Shown in pieces: positions 34,478 to 43,037 of a stretch of DNA of 64,000 nucleotides. The translations under genes were made by a program, and so were the position numbers. How positions within the stretch are numbered: position 1 is the stretch's first letter; each line of letters opens with the position of its first letter. The DNA is from a virus: IMG/VR virus record IMGVR_UViG_3300000239_000002, positions 1-64,000 of that record; one strand, written 5' to 3'. The notes below the pieces were generated by a model. That model did no database searches and was not told the DNA's origin. It worked only from the letters and a program-made list of their open reading frames with translations.

Positions 34478-35437
34478 ATGTCATATTTAATATTTCATAA
34501 TGATAATATTAATTTTTTTACAATACAATTGCGGGAAGATCCATTTGTTGAAAAATGGGCAAATCATCTTCAATATATTTTAGATAATTATAATTGTCGC
34601 TTATACAAATCAAAATATCCAAGATATGAAAAATTAGAAGAAAATGAAATTAAACAACATGTAGATAATCTACACACCGCTATTAGAAATCTAAATAATT
34701 TAGGCACTTGTTTTCCATTATTAAGAATAGATATTCCTTATATACGATTTTTAACTTTAGACTTAGATACACAGAAAATTTTAAATAAGTTACATAGATA
34801 TTTTACTACTGCTAATTGTTCTCTTAATGACATTGGTGATCAAGTAACTTATTCATATAAAGATAATAATTATTTTACAATTGATTATACCAAAAAAGAA
34901 GAATTTCGTAAACTCATACAAGACATAAATCAAATAGTACACAATTTAGATAATTCTATATTGTTGCCTAGAGTACGTGATGCAATAGACAATGATGAAT
35001 TAATAGAACAAGTAACAATAATGTTTGATCTATATGGAACAAGAGAACATAGTTTATTACCTAATACATTTAAGTTTATGGATAAAGAGGATGAATCAAG
35101 TATAATAGATAATGATGAATATGATGTGTGGATGGGAGTAGATTTGTTAGGTAAAGATTATATTACAGGATATTATAATCATGATGATCCGACAGAATGG
35201 GATATTAAAACATTAAATTGCTATACAGGTAAGATGGAAATAATATTGGGGTCAAATACTATTCCTAAAATAATTAAAGGAGATAAGTTTCAAAATTGGT
35301 TGAAAGAATATGGTATGACATATATTCCAGCAATGTGTGGCATACCATTAGGTAAGGTAATATCTGGTAAAGATCTTCTAAACGATAAAACTTTACAACA
35401 ACAGATGTCAGTGTTTAATATTAAAATAGAGGAATAA
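34478..35437 (+). CDS. phage protein of unknown family (paralogue of 16626)
   Basis: 319 residues. Shares DPFVEKW, LHRYFTTA, DVWMGVDLLGKDYI, DDPTEWDI and FQNWLKE...MCGIPLGKVISGKDLL with the protein at 16626, also expressed just behind a sigma70-like promoter. Conserved His, Asp and Trp residues suggest an enzyme or binding protein; nothing further can be read. The stop overlaps the next start (TAATG). Confidence 0.6.
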   Translation: MSYLIFHNDNINFFTIQLREDPFVEKWANHLQYILDNYNCRLYKSKYPRYEKLEENEIKQHVDNLHTAIRNLNNLGTCFPLLRIDIPYIRFLTLDLDTQKILNKLHRYFTTANCSLNDIGDQVTYSYKDNNYFTIDYTKKEEFRKLIQDINQIVHNLDNSILLPRVRDAIDNDELIEQVTIMFDLYGTREHSLLPNTFKFMDKEDESSIIDNDEYDVWMGVDLLGKDYITGYYNHDDPTEWDIKTLNCYTGKMEIILGSNTIPKIIKGDKFQNWLKEYGMTYIPAMCGIPLGKVISGKDLLNDKTLQQQMSVFNIKIEE

Positions 35438-36048
35438 TGCAAATGTTTATCAGTTTCACAATTCATGGTTACGGTGGAGAAGTTGTTCTCGGTAAAATAT
35501 CTAAAAAGGCGGCTGAATTTTGGCAATCTGAAGAAATGCAAGAATACTTGCATGGTTATGTTTTTAGTCCAGAATGGTTTGAAGAAGAAAACCCAAACAT
35601 CAAAATACCCAAGTATGCCCAAATAGGTGTGTGGCATGATATGGAAGATCGCGGGCACGAGTGGGGAGCGGCACAAGGCGGTGCGTATCTTACTATAAAT
35701 GAAGTGAGCGATGATGCATGGGATGCTAATCATGTACGCGACATTTTTTATGGTGAATTAATGGATTATGTGAATGAACACGAAGTAGAAATTCATTCTG
35801 ATGAACAACATCCTAAACCAAAAGAATATACATTCTGTGGTGTTAACTCTGAGAAAGGTACATTTTACGACGGCACTATAGAAATTGAAGGAGACTTTGA
35901 TCCTAAAAAAGTCTCTTTTGGTAGCACAGAAATCCATCAAGATACTCTTATTACACAAATTTTTTATGGTGATGAAACCATAGATAATTCTGGTGGAGGT
36001 ACTGATGGCAAAGCCATGGATTTTGAAATTATAGAGCCGTGGGAGTAA
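35437..36048 (+). CDS. acidic phage protein of unknown function
   Basis: 203 residues, acidic and Trp/His-rich. MFISFTIHGYGGEVVLGKIS at the start and repeated strand-turn patterns in the second half suggest a two-domain beta protein. Translationally coupled to the preceding gene. No recognised motif. Confidence 0.55.
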   Translation: MQMFISFTIHGYGGEVVLGKISKKAAEFWQSEEMQEYLHGYVFSPEWFEEENPNIKIPKYAQIGVWHDMEDRGHEWGAAQGGAYLTINEVSDDAWDANHVRDIFYGELMDYVNEHEVEIHSDEQHPKPKEYTFCGVNSEKGTFYDGTIEIEGDFDPKKVSFGSTEIHQDTLITQIFYGDETIDNSGGGTDGKAMDFEIIEPWE

Positions 36049-36051
36049 ATA
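36046..36051 (+). promoter_or_regulatory. late-promoter-like box
   Basis: TAAATA, overlapping the stop of the preceding gene, followed by five bases and the ATG at 36057. Confidence 0.55.
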
Positions 36052-36056
36052 CATAT

Positions 36057-36407
36057 ATGAGCCTTAAACTTGATCCAGTTGATTTGATGGTATACGCTGA
36101 CGTTGCCGAAGCTTTTGAAGGATGGATTATTAATAATCCTGAAATAAAAGATGAGTCTACTGGTATTCGGCAGTCAAGAGTATTTGCTAAAACATATTTA
36201 AATCTTTATATTACATTTTTACAAATGCTTAGGTATGTTCCTAAAGAAGAGATGGAATATGAATCAACTACCGAGGAGGGAGTTAAACGTAAATTTGCCG
36301 CTATAGATGATATATATGTTAATTTAAAAGCATCTACAGAATTATCAGATGAAGATAAAGCACATATGGATTTAATTAAATCTAAAATAAAACCAACATT
36401 ACACTAA
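36057..36407 (+). CDS. small helical protein of unknown function
   Basis: 116 residues, helical, acidic C-terminal half. The start at 36057 is supported by the late box five bases upstream rather than by a ribosome site. No known family. Confidence 0.55.
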   Translation: MSLKLDPVDLMVYADVAEAFEGWIINNPEIKDESTGIRQSRVFAKTYLNLYITFLQMLRYVPKEEMEYESTTEEGVKRKFAAIDDIYVNLKASTELSDEDKAHMDLIKSKIKPTLH

Positions 36408-36411
36408 TATT

Positions 36412-36825
36412 ATGAATACAGAAATGAAAAAAGCGTTAGGAACATTAACAGATTGTCAATTAATTCATGTTGTAAGTGAAATAATGAGTTATGGTTATCC
36501 CGAAACATATAAACTTGCCCATGAGCAAGCTCATGTTGAAGGTGATCCATGGGAAAGATGGTCACATAATTTTAGTTTAGTTGTTGATGGCGGCAATAAA
36601 TTGCCAATACCTGTACGCAATGAATTAGAAGAAGCAATGGAGAAATTCCATACTGAGGACAGAATTAAACCAGGATATTTTAAAAGTATACATCGTGCTA
36701 ACCGTAAGATTAGTACATCTGATACAATGTTTGGTTCCAGTGCTGGTACTATTTTAAAATGGATGGCTTGGCTATGGTTTGGTTATTTTATATTAGGGTT
36801 TATTTCTAGTTGTGGTGGTCCATAA
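36412..36825 (+). CDS. small protein with C-terminal membrane anchor
   Basis: 137 residues. A soluble helical part is followed by a single C-terminal membrane segment (ILKWMAWLWFGYFILGFIS), ending SSCGGP. Tail-anchored topology. A terminator begins inside its last codons. Function unknown. Confidence 0.55.
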   Translation: MNTEMKKALGTLTDCQLIHVVSEIMSYGYPETYKLAHEQAHVEGDPWERWSHNFSLVVDGGNKLPIPVRNELEEAMEKFHTEDRIKPGYFKSIHRANRKISTSDTMFGSSAGTILKWMAWLWFGYFILGFISSCGGP

Positions 36826-36850
36826 ACCTCCAAAAAGGAGGTTTATTTTT
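36823..36850 (+). terminator. intrinsic terminator
   Basis: Nine-base stem TAAACCTCC / GGAGGTTTA, loop AAAAA, followed by TTTTT. Confidence 0.85.
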
Positions 36851-36859
36851 GAGTCTTAA

Positions 36860-36865
36860 TAAATA
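36860..36865 (+). promoter_or_regulatory. late-promoter-like box
   Basis: AATAAATA context; TAAATA followed by five bases and the ATG at 36871, immediately behind a terminator. Confidence 0.6.
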
Positions 36866-36870
36866 ATGAC

Positions 36871-37062
36871 ATGAAGAGATTGTTCGATAAGTTTAAGAAA
36901 AATGAACCGCCTCCTCAGAAAAGAAAGTTTGTAGCAGAAATTAGAGACACGTTTAATGAAAAGAAAATCTACAGAGCAAGGTGGGTATGGTATCATACAA
37001 TCCTTGCCGCGGAATTGTTTTTAATTATTATTTTGTTGATTGGGATATTGATAAAAATTTAG
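36871..37062 (+). CDS. small membrane protein
   Basis: 63 residues. Basic N-terminal half (KRLFDKFKKNEPPPQKRK) and one C-terminal membrane helix (ILAAELFLIIILLIGILIKI). Unknown function; starts right after the terminator at 36823. Confidence 0.55.
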   Translation: MKRLFDKFKKNEPPPQKRKFVAEIRDTFNEKKIYRARWVWYHTILAAELFLIIILLIGILIKI

Positions 37063-37077
37063 GGAACATAGTTAGGC

Positions 37078-37530
37078 GTGGCCACAACACCTATACACAA
37101 GCACTTAATTATAAGAGCAGAAGTAGCAAATCCACCCGGAAAAGACGATATTCAACGAATGATCGATTGGACTACAGAGTTAATCGATGATATAGATATG
37201 AAACTCCTCGATGGTCCTTTTTGTAAATATGTGGACATCGAAGGAAACTCCGGACTCACCGTTGTAGCAATTATAGAAACCAGTCATATTGCGATGCACG
37301 TATGGGATGAAATATCACCAGCGTTAATGCAATTGGATGTGTATACCTGTGGCCCATTTAAACCAATTTTAGTATTTGAGAAATTGCGAGATTTTGGATT
37401 AACTAAACTTGAATGGAAGTATTTGGACCGAGAAACAAAATTAAAATTAGAGCATATAGGACAATGGAACAATCCTGAAAATGATCCTTTTGAGCAATTG
37501 CCTAATCATGCAACCCTTAACAACGGATAA
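37078..37530 (+). CDS. speD: S-adenosylmethionine decarboxylase-like protein (SpeD)
   Basis: 150 residues from a GTG start. IIETSHIAMHVWDE followed by LDVYTCGPFKP matches the SpeD core: the Ser-His pair is the self-cleavage site that generates the pyruvoyl cofactor, and the Cys in YTCGP is the catalytic acid. AdoMet decarboxylase supplies aminopropyl groups for spermidine. Several marine phages encode SpeD. The end overlaps the zinc-ribbon gene. Confidence 0.8.
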   Translation: MATTPIHKHLIIRAEVANPPGKDDIQRMIDWTTELIDDIDMKLLDGPFCKYVDIEGNSGLTVVAIIETSHIAMHVWDEISPALMQLDVYTCGPFKPILVFEKLRDFGLTKLEWKYLDRETKLKLEHIGQWNNPENDPFEQLPNHATLNNG

Positions 37531-37828
37531 AGAAAAAGAATATAAACCGACTCTAATACAATGCCCAAGGTGTACTGCGTCTGGATTTGCTATACATGAC
37601 GATGAAACACATTGGAAGTGTCTTGTCTGCGGACACATTATGCCACATAAAGGAGCAAATGGAAATAATATGAGCCACTGGCCATACACTACGGAAGAAT
37701 GGGATATGGTTTCACAAGCAAGTCATGTTCACATCAAGGATCCAGATATGGGTCCAACTCAATTAAAAGAATCAATAATTACAAATTTATACCAGCAGAC
37801 TAAAGACTGGTTATACAAGAGGTGGTAA
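37508..37828 (+). CDS. zinc ribbon protein
   Basis: 106 residues from the internal ATG at 37508. Cys pairs CPRC (about residue 18) and CLVCG (about residue 38) form one zinc ribbon; the remaining part is helical. Overlaps SpeD. Possibly a nucleic-acid-binding regulator. Confidence 0.55.
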   Translation: MQPLTTDKEKEYKPTLIQCPRCTASGFAIHDDETHWKCLVCGHIMPHKGANGNNMSHWPYTTEEWDMVSQASHVHIKDPDMGPTQLKESIITNLYQQTKDWLYKRW

Positions 37829-37829
37829 T

Positions 37830-38009
37830 ATGTCAGATACCGCCGACTGGGAGGCCCTAAAGAAGAAAGCATTCGATAGGGAGTTAGCAAACGATATATG
37901 GGTAAAACTAAAAGGACACGAATTACTTGACACTTGGGATGAAGGACAAGTGCAATCAATTATAGAAAGATATTGGCACAGAGCAATAGCATATAGTGAA
38001 GGATATTAA
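37830..38009 (+). CDS. small helical protein
   Basis: 59 residues, Trp- and charge-rich (ADWEALKKKAFDRELANDIW), no motif. One base after the preceding stop and nine bases before the Fe-S carrier start, so it sits in the same transcript. Confidence 0.5.
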   Translation: MSDTADWEALKKKAFDRELANDIWVKLKGHELLDTWDEGQVQSIIERYWHRAIAYSEGY

Positions 38010-38017
38010 ATGAGTTT

Positions 38018-38407
38018 TTGGAAAAAGTAGGATTGAAAAAGAAAAAAGTAATTCAATATAATCCAACAGGAGTTACAGTAACACCTTCAGCATTAGAAAA
38101 GATTAAAGAAATGTGTGAAGAGGCCGCAATGCCTGCCGTACGTCCATTTGTAGTAGGAGGTAGTTGTGCAGGCATGGCTCATTCAATGACATTTGCAGAT
38201 ACAAAAGAAAGATTAGATGTTGAAATTGCCTCACATGTTTATATAGACCCAGTGGCATATTCATTTATGAATGGTGCTACTATAGATTATGAAGATGATG
38301 GGATACACGCAAGTTTTGTATTTCGTGATGTATTCAAAGCACAAGGTGGTAGTGGTGTTTGTGGAGGATGTGGCGCGGCCACAGGGCCAGGCTATTCACC
38401 CCATTAA
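38018..38407 (+). CDS. A-type iron-sulfur carrier-like protein (divergent IscA/ErpA)
   Basis: 129 residues, probably from a TTG start. The fold pattern is that of HesB/IscA: VTVTPSALEKIKEM, GGSCAGMAHSMTF, VYIDPVAYSFMNGATIDY and a terminal CGGCGAATGPG. The final motif is CxxCxxCG-like (GVCGGCG), differing from the usual CGC, and the C-terminus has a short Gly/Pro tail. Its neighbour is the diiron-enzyme candidate. Confidence 0.78.
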   Translation: MEKVGLKKKKVIQYNPTGVTVTPSALEKIKEMCEEAAMPAVRPFVVGGSCAGMAHSMTFADTKERLDVEIASHVYIDPVAYSFMNGATIDYEDDGIHASFVFRDVFKAQGGSGVCGGCGAATGPGYSPH

Positions 38408-38434
38408 ATAAATACATTAACTGGGAGAGTAGTT

Positions 38435-39217
38435 ATGATTAGTGATGCAGAAGCATTCGAGTATCTTAAATTAGAACTAAAAGAAACAGTTCTATCTCAT
38501 CCAATCATTAAGAGAAACAGATATCTTTGGTGGTTTTCTCAAACCCTAGATTTAACCAAAGAAGATCTTATTATCTTAACAAAAGAGTTTTCAGTATTTT
38601 CAAATCAATTTATAGTTGCTCAACTACACAAAACACTTAATGCTAATAGTTTGGAACAGATGCATGACGCCAAAGAAATATTAGTAAATGAATTGGGTGT
38701 ACTTTTTACAAACGAAACAGTAAACGATAGCACATTTAGATTTAAGGCCGCTCATTTTGAGTGGCTCGTTCATTTTGCAAGCAAGTTAGGTTTGGAATTT
38801 AATGATATTGGCAAACGCAAACATGGCAGTCCATCTACATTATTTTATTGTGATGAACTAATACGTTTATATGGTAATGAAGATTTTAATGTGGGTGCAG
38901 GTGCTAGTTTTGCTGTAGAGAATTGGGCCAATGCAGGATTTTGGAAACAGTTAATGGAAGGCATAGAAAATTTTAATGCGTATAATGAAGAAGATATTAC
39001 ATTGCCATTACAATTTTTCTCATTTCACGATAAATTAGAAGCACAACATGCACAACATACGTGGGATGAATTACGTGAATTACATGACAATGTTAAAGAA
39101 TTTGATAAAGATAAGTTTATTGCCGCTGGTATGGAAATGCTAAATGGTGTTAATGCTTTTTGGAATGGATTAGACCAAGATCGCATAGCACGTTATTGGC
39201 ATTCTACTAGAGGTTAA
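38435..39217 (+). CDS. haem-oxygenase-like diiron protein candidate (TENA/CADD-like fold)
   Basis: 260 residues, all helical. The order of potential ligands is that of haem-oxygenase-like diiron oxidases: a Glu in FAVENWANAGFWKQLM (about residue 166), and His/Asp/Glu/His in FFSFHDKLEAQHAQHTWDEL (about residue 198). Members of this fold include N-oxygenases, fatty-acid decarboxylases and the CADD-type pABA synthase. A TAAATA box and GGGAGAG site precede it. It follows an Fe-S carrier gene. Family fit is by pattern only. Confidence 0.55.
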   Translation: MISDAEAFEYLKLELKETVLSHPIIKRNRYLWWFSQTLDLTKEDLIILTKEFSVFSNQFIVAQLHKTLNANSLEQMHDAKEILVNELGVLFTNETVNDSTFRFKAAHFEWLVHFASKLGLEFNDIGKRKHGSPSTLFYCDELIRLYGNEDFNVGAGASFAVENWANAGFWKQLMEGIENFNAYNEEDITLPLQFFSFHDKLEAQHAQHTWDELRELHDNVKEFDKDKFIAAGMEMLNGVNAFWNGLDQDRIARYWHSTRG

Positions 39218-39233
39218 AGATAAATAATATATT

Positions 39234-40067
39234 ATGAGACTTAAAGAACTTCAAATTAAAGAAGCCGCAACTGCTGGTGCAACAGCCAGTGGTAATATTG
39301 CCGCTGTTGTAAACCCACATGTTGCTAATCCTTCACGTAATTCAGTAGCATATACTGGCACACCTGGCGTATCAGGCAAAGGCCCTGTTAAACAAGTAAA
39401 GGGTGGCACATACAATACTGGTAAAAACGCTTTAGATGGTGATAAAATGTTAATGTCTAGCAAAGAACCACAAATGATTAGACGTCATATTAAAGAAGGC
39501 TCATTATATGAAGAACAACTCAATGAATGGTTACCAGCACTTGCTATAGGTGCAGGCGTTGTAGCCGCAGGTGGTTGGGTTTTAAACAAATTCGGTAAGT
39601 GGATTAAAAAAGAACGAGGTAAAACTCAAGCTGCACTTGATGACAGTATAGCAAAAGCCACTGATGGATATTACGCAAAGCCAAAAGTAAAAGCTGATGA
39701 AGGACATATTACATTACCATCAATAGACACAGAACGTTATGCTGAACGTCCTGGACTAGAAGGTCCAATACGAGCACGTAATGGTAGGGTAGTTTACTAT
39801 GATCCTAAGGAAGGCCAGTATTACGATCCAGATACAGACATATATATTTCTAATGATGACTGGAAAGCAATGAACGAAGGTCTAAAAATTGAACCGCGTG
39901 GCGAAGCAGGGAAAGCAAATGCGTTTAAAGGAATGATGGCGAATGCATCTAAAAATAAAGAAACGCGAGCAATTAATACAGAAAAATCCAAGAGACAAAC
40001 TGCTCAAGCCGCTGGATATAGAGCAATTGTAGGCGGAAAAGACGTATCTCAAATAGCCAAAGGCTAA
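39234..40067 (+). CDS. structural-type protein with capsid-targeting-like leader and membrane segment
   Basis: 277 residues. It starts MRLKELQIKEAATAG, with an IKE|A prohead-protease-like site. A short hydrophobic stretch (LPALAIGAGVVAAGGWVLNKF, about residue 100) is followed by a basic, Tyr-rich region (RVVYYDPKEGQYYDPDTD). No catalytic motif. It is plausibly a head-internal or injected protein. A TAAATA box lies seven bases before the ATG. Confidence 0.55.
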   Translation: MRLKELQIKEAATAGATASGNIAAVVNPHVANPSRNSVAYTGTPGVSGKGPVKQVKGGTYNTGKNALDGDKMLMSSKEPQMIRRHIKEGSLYEEQLNEWLPALAIGAGVVAAGGWVLNKFGKWIKKERGKTQAALDDSIAKATDGYYAKPKVKADEGHITLPSIDTERYAERPGLEGPIRARNGRVVYYDPKEGQYYDPDTDIYISNDDWKAMNEGLKIEPRGEAGKANAFKGMMANASKNKETRAINTEKSKRQTAQAAGYRAIVGGKDVSQIAKG

Positions 40068-40072
40068 CTCAC

Positions 40073-40114
40073 TGATTTCATTGACTTTTTAACCCATTGA
40101 TTTCATTGACCTTT
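40073..40114 (+). repeat. short direct repeat
   Basis: Two copies of TGATTTCATTGAC-N-TTT, at 40073-40089 and 40098-40114, 25 bases apart, in the gap before the GC-rich gene block. Each contains a TTGAC word. Confidence 0.7.
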
Positions 40115-40164
40115 AAACTTTTTCACTAATCCTTTAAAATCAAGCATTTAGAGCACAAAAATGA

Positions 40165-40192
40165 GTGACAATTCTGCTTGATATGCTATAAT
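40165..40192 (+). promoter_or_regulatory. extended -10 promoter
   Basis: GTGACA at 40165-40170, 16 bases and TATAAT at 40187-40192 preceded by TGC (extended -10). Drives the gene block from 40228. Confidence 0.65.
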
Positions 40193-40227
40193 GTATGTAT
40201 AGTTAAGTAAACCCAAGTACAGAAATT

Positions 40228-40578
40228 ATGTCAAAAACTCTTACATTCGCACCCGGTTGGACCCAAACCATCAATACTTCAAATGAAGTTGATGAGCGGA
40301 ATGACCTCCTCTCATACATCTCGGACACGTACAAGGGGTTGTACGGTTTCCGTCCCCGAGGTGATACTTCCAACATGACGATCGAGGACCTGCGCGAACA
40401 AGCCGCAGGCCTCGAACGTGATGTATTGCGCGAAATGGAATACATTAAGAAGGAGTACCTCCGCGAAAAGCGTGAGAAGGTTGCCCACAAGCGGGCAGTG
40501 AAGTATTATATGAATCTCAAACCGCGTAGCAATGTCATGGAAGTGGCAATGCTTGACGCAATGGATAAGGTAGCTTAA
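40228..40578 (+). CDS. helical protein of unknown function, GC-rich codons
   Basis: 116 residues, charged and helical in its second half (LREQAAGLERDVLREMEYIK). The base composition is visibly higher in G+C than the neighbours, with CTC, CGC, GAC and AAG codons favoured, suggesting recent acquisition or high expression. No recognised motif. Confidence 0.6.
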   Translation: MSKTLTFAPGWTQTINTSNEVDERNDLLSYISDTYKGLYGFRPRGDTSNMTIEDLREQAAGLERDVLREMEYIKKEYLREKREKVAHKRAVKYYMNLKPRSNVMEVAMLDAMDKVA

Positions 40579-40806
40579 ATGGAAGATTACGCAATGTTTA
40601 CCAGCAAAGGTAATAACGCAGTGGCTAAGGTAGTTGCAACTGCTATTGATAATAAACATACATGGCCATGGGTACTAGCCAAACTGGATGCACTTGGCAA
40701 CCGCAAGGGTACGGAAGAAGCATATGATACAGATGTCCGGGAACATGCGTTCGATGCTATGGATCAAGCAGGTGCTCTACCTGCAGGACAATCATTCTGG
40801 GGATAA
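40579..40806 (+). CDS. small protein of unknown function
   Basis: 75 residues, starting directly after the preceding stop (TAAATGG). Slightly Ala/Asp-rich, no motif. The TAA of the previous gene and the ATG overlap by no base, so coupling is likely. Confidence 0.5.
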   Translation: MEDYAMFTSKGNNAVAKVVATAIDNKHTWPWVLAKLDALGNRKGTEEAYDTDVREHAFDAMDQAGALPAGQSFWG

Positions 40807-40810
40807 CATT

Positions 40811-40933
40811 ATGAAGAACCTTGAAGCACTTCGACTTAAACGACATAACAATAGCCTTAAGGATCCTTGGATCTATGCTAGTGGTGTTGCTCTTGTAGTC
40901 TTTATTTACTTTCTACACTATGGAGCGTTATGA
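40811..40933 (+). CDS. tiny membrane protein
   Basis: 40 residues with one membrane helix (WIYASGVALVVFIYFLHY). Its stop overlaps the next start. Function unknown. Confidence 0.5.
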   Translation: MKNLEALRLKRHNNSLKDPWIYASGVALVVFIYFLHYGAL

Positions 40934-41262
40934 TGTCATACGCAGAACATTTGGAAAAATACGACGACTACTCACCTAAGTTACCGATTAGTAAAGATAA
41001 TCGGTATAAGGGATACTATCTTGTACAACATAGTGAAGAAGAGCCGGATGGTGATTGCTCGAAAATTTACCATGTTGCTCGCGCATGGCCCTCTGGTGAT
41101 GTTCATATTGATTGGACTCCATATGAGTTTATGACGGATGAAGAATTCAAATTGTGGATCGAACTTAAAATGCCGGGTCGCATATCCGCTGGCCCACTTC
41201 GTACAGAAGATCTTTGGTACCTCGCAAAAGAGTATATGAACAATGATGGTATACCAGCATAA
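40930..41262 (+). CDS. small protein of unknown function
   Basis: 110 residues (109 if the second ATG at 40933 is used). Acidic, Trp/Tyr-rich; no motif. Overlaps both neighbours. Confidence 0.5.
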   Translation: MMSYAEHLEKYDDYSPKLPISKDNRYKGYYLVQHSEEEPDGDCSKIYHVARAWPSGDVHIDWTPYEFMTDEEFKLWIELKMPGRISAGPLRTEDLWYLAKEYMNNDGIPA

Positions 41263-41452
41263 ACAAGACAAAAATCTTATAGTTTGTGGTGAGTGTGCTG
41301 AAACGCATACTGCTATAGACTTGAATAATTACAACGAGAGTCCATTTAGTGAATGCTCTATATGTGGCTATGTGGATGAACAAGCACGTGAAGAATATAT
41401 GTGGTGGTCTTATAAACTTGACACCGAAATGAGAGATTGGGAAGACGTATAG
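41243..41452 (+). CDS. zinc ribbon protein
   Basis: 69 residues. Two Cys pairs, VCGECAET and ECSICGYV, define a zinc ribbon; the C-terminal tail is acidic and Trp-rich. Immediately precedes DNA ligase. Confidence 0.6.
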   Translation: MMVYQHKQDKNLIVCGECAETHTAIDLNNYNESPFSECSICGYVDEQAREEYMWWSYKLDTEMRDWEDV

Positions 41453-41454
41453 TA

Positions 41455-42594
41455 ATGGTTAAGATGAAAAATATTGTAAGTTTAAAGCCGCTATATAAGC
41501 GAGATAGCAAAGGCAAAATCCGCATTTGGACTGTAGAAGTTGGCTATAACAATGAAGGCGTAGCTGGCATTCGTAGTATAAGTGGATTGGTTGATGGTGA
41601 AAAAGTCACCAGCGTTTGGAATATGAGCCGGGCCAAAAACGTAGGCAGGGCGAACGCAACAACTGCTAAAGGCCAGGCTGAGTTTGAAGCACAGGCACAA
41701 TGGACAAAGAAAGCAGACAAAGAGTACTTTGCGAAGAAAAAGGACGTTGATAGTTACGAGTTGTTCAAGCCTATGTTGGCGCACGACTTTACAAAGACGC
41801 CAGTTGTAAGTGGCTATACTCAGCCCAAACTAGATGGTATTCGTTGTGTTGTTGATAAGAACGGTATGCATACTCGCGGCGGAAAGCCTATTAATAGTTG
41901 TCCGCATATCTGGGAGAGTGTAAAGCATATAATCAAAGACAATCCAAATATTGTATTGGACGGCGAACTTTACAACCATAAATTGAAAGCAGACTTCCAA
42001 AAGATTATTAGTCTGGTTAGAAAAGTAAAATGCCGCCCAGAGGAGATTGCTGAAAGTGCTGAATTAGTTGAGTATCATATCTACGATATGTTTGATCGTG
42101 ACAGTGAAGATATGCTTTTCACCGACCGAGCACAATGGCTTAAAGACCATATCGGAAATGTATCACGATACACTTCTGTTGTTTTGGTAAAGACTACCAA
42201 ATGTAAAGACATTGCCAAGATTGATGAAATGTATGGCAAGTATACAGAGGCAGGGTTTGAAGGTCAAATGGTTAGGCAGAATAACAAATATGAATGTAAA
42301 CGTAGTAAAGGTTTGCTTAAAAGAAAAGAATTCATTACCGAAGAGTTTGATGTGGTTGGCGTAGAGGAAGGACAAGGTGCATGGACAGGCTATGCTAAAA
42401 AGTTCACTCTCAAATTGCCAGATGGTAGAACGTTTAGTAGTGGAGTTCGAGGTTCCCAGGCACAATTGAAAGCATTGCTCAAAGCAAAGCAAAAGCCAAA
42501 TTGGGCAACTTGCAGATTTTTTGAATTAAGCAACGACGGCGTACCACGTTTTCCCGTAGTTATTGATTATGGGGTTGGGGTACGTGACGATTAA
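41455..42594 (+). CDS. ATP-dependent DNA ligase with N-terminal WGR-like domain
   Basis: 379 residues from the ATG at 41455. The first ~100 residues (KIRIWTVEVGYNNEGVAGI) resemble a WGR-like DNA-binding module. The ligase core follows: motif I QPKLDGIRC with the adenylated Lys (about residue 123), motif III VLDGELYNH, motif IV AGFEGQMVR and motif V LLKRKEF, then an OB fold (GAWTGYAKKFTLKLPDG). It seals nicks in DNA during replication and repair. Compact, phage-type ligase. Confidence 0.88.
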   Translation: MVKMKNIVSLKPLYKRDSKGKIRIWTVEVGYNNEGVAGIRSISGLVDGEKVTSVWNMSRAKNVGRANATTAKGQAEFEAQAQWTKKADKEYFAKKKDVDSYELFKPMLAHDFTKTPVVSGYTQPKLDGIRCVVDKNGMHTRGGKPINSCPHIWESVKHIIKDNPNIVLDGELYNHKLKADFQKIISLVRKVKCRPEEIAESAELVEYHIYDMFDRDSEDMLFTDRAQWLKDHIGNVSRYTSVVLVKTTKCKDIAKIDEMYGKYTEAGFEGQMVRQNNKYECKRSKGLLKRKEFITEEFDVVGVEEGQGAWTGYAKKFTLKLPDGRTFSSGVRGSQAQLKALLKAKQKPNWATCRFFELSNDGVPRFPVVIDYGVGVRDD

Positions 42595-42601
42595 TAAGAA
42601 T

Positions 42602-42685
42602 GCCCCCGTGGCGGAACGGCAGACGCTGTTGACTTAAAATCAATTTCCGATAGGAGTGCTGGTTCGAATCCAGCCGGGGGCACCA
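42602..42685 (+). tRNA. tRNA-Leu (UAA)
   Basis: Acceptor GCCCCCG/CGGGGGC, anticodon loop with TAA, long variable arm, encoded CCA. Confidence 0.93.
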
Positions 42686-42692
42686 AATTAAT

Positions 42693-43037
42693 ATGAAAAG
42701 AATACTAACATTATATTTCACGTATAAAGGACTCAGTGGTTTTGAGATTGACCAATACGTGCCATTTACTACTGCGGTGGTAAATGATGATTCAGAATAC
42801 GAATTCACACAACAATGGCTTGCTAATATTTTGGATGCTCGCCTTAAATGTGACCAGGATATATCAAGTTTTGTTATAACTGAAACAGAAGAAACTGACG
42901 AAGAAGCCGCGAAGCAAACAGAAAACCTTGGTGTTTTTGTTGAGCACCAAAAGAAAGTAATCCCTAAACCCGAAGGTAACATTGTTACCGTAGATTTTGG
43001 AAAGAGAAATGGACCCGACGACACAAAAGATAATTGA
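42693..43037 (+). CDS. small acidic protein of unknown function
   Basis: 114 residues. N-terminal beta part (RILTLYFTYKGLSGFEI), then acidic helices (TETEETDEEAAKQTENL). It begins eight bases after tRNA-Leu. No recognised motif. Confidence 0.5.
   Translation: MKRILTLYFTYKGLSGFEIDQYVPFTTAVVNDDSEYEFTQQWLANILDARLKCDQDISSFVITETEETDEEAAKQTENLGVFVEHQKKVIPKPEGNIVTVDFGKRNGPDDTKDN

Noticed and set aside
37508-38407. A second SpeD fragment
   Set aside because: The genes after SpeD are a zinc ribbon, a short helical protein and an A-type carrier; none repeats the SpeD core.
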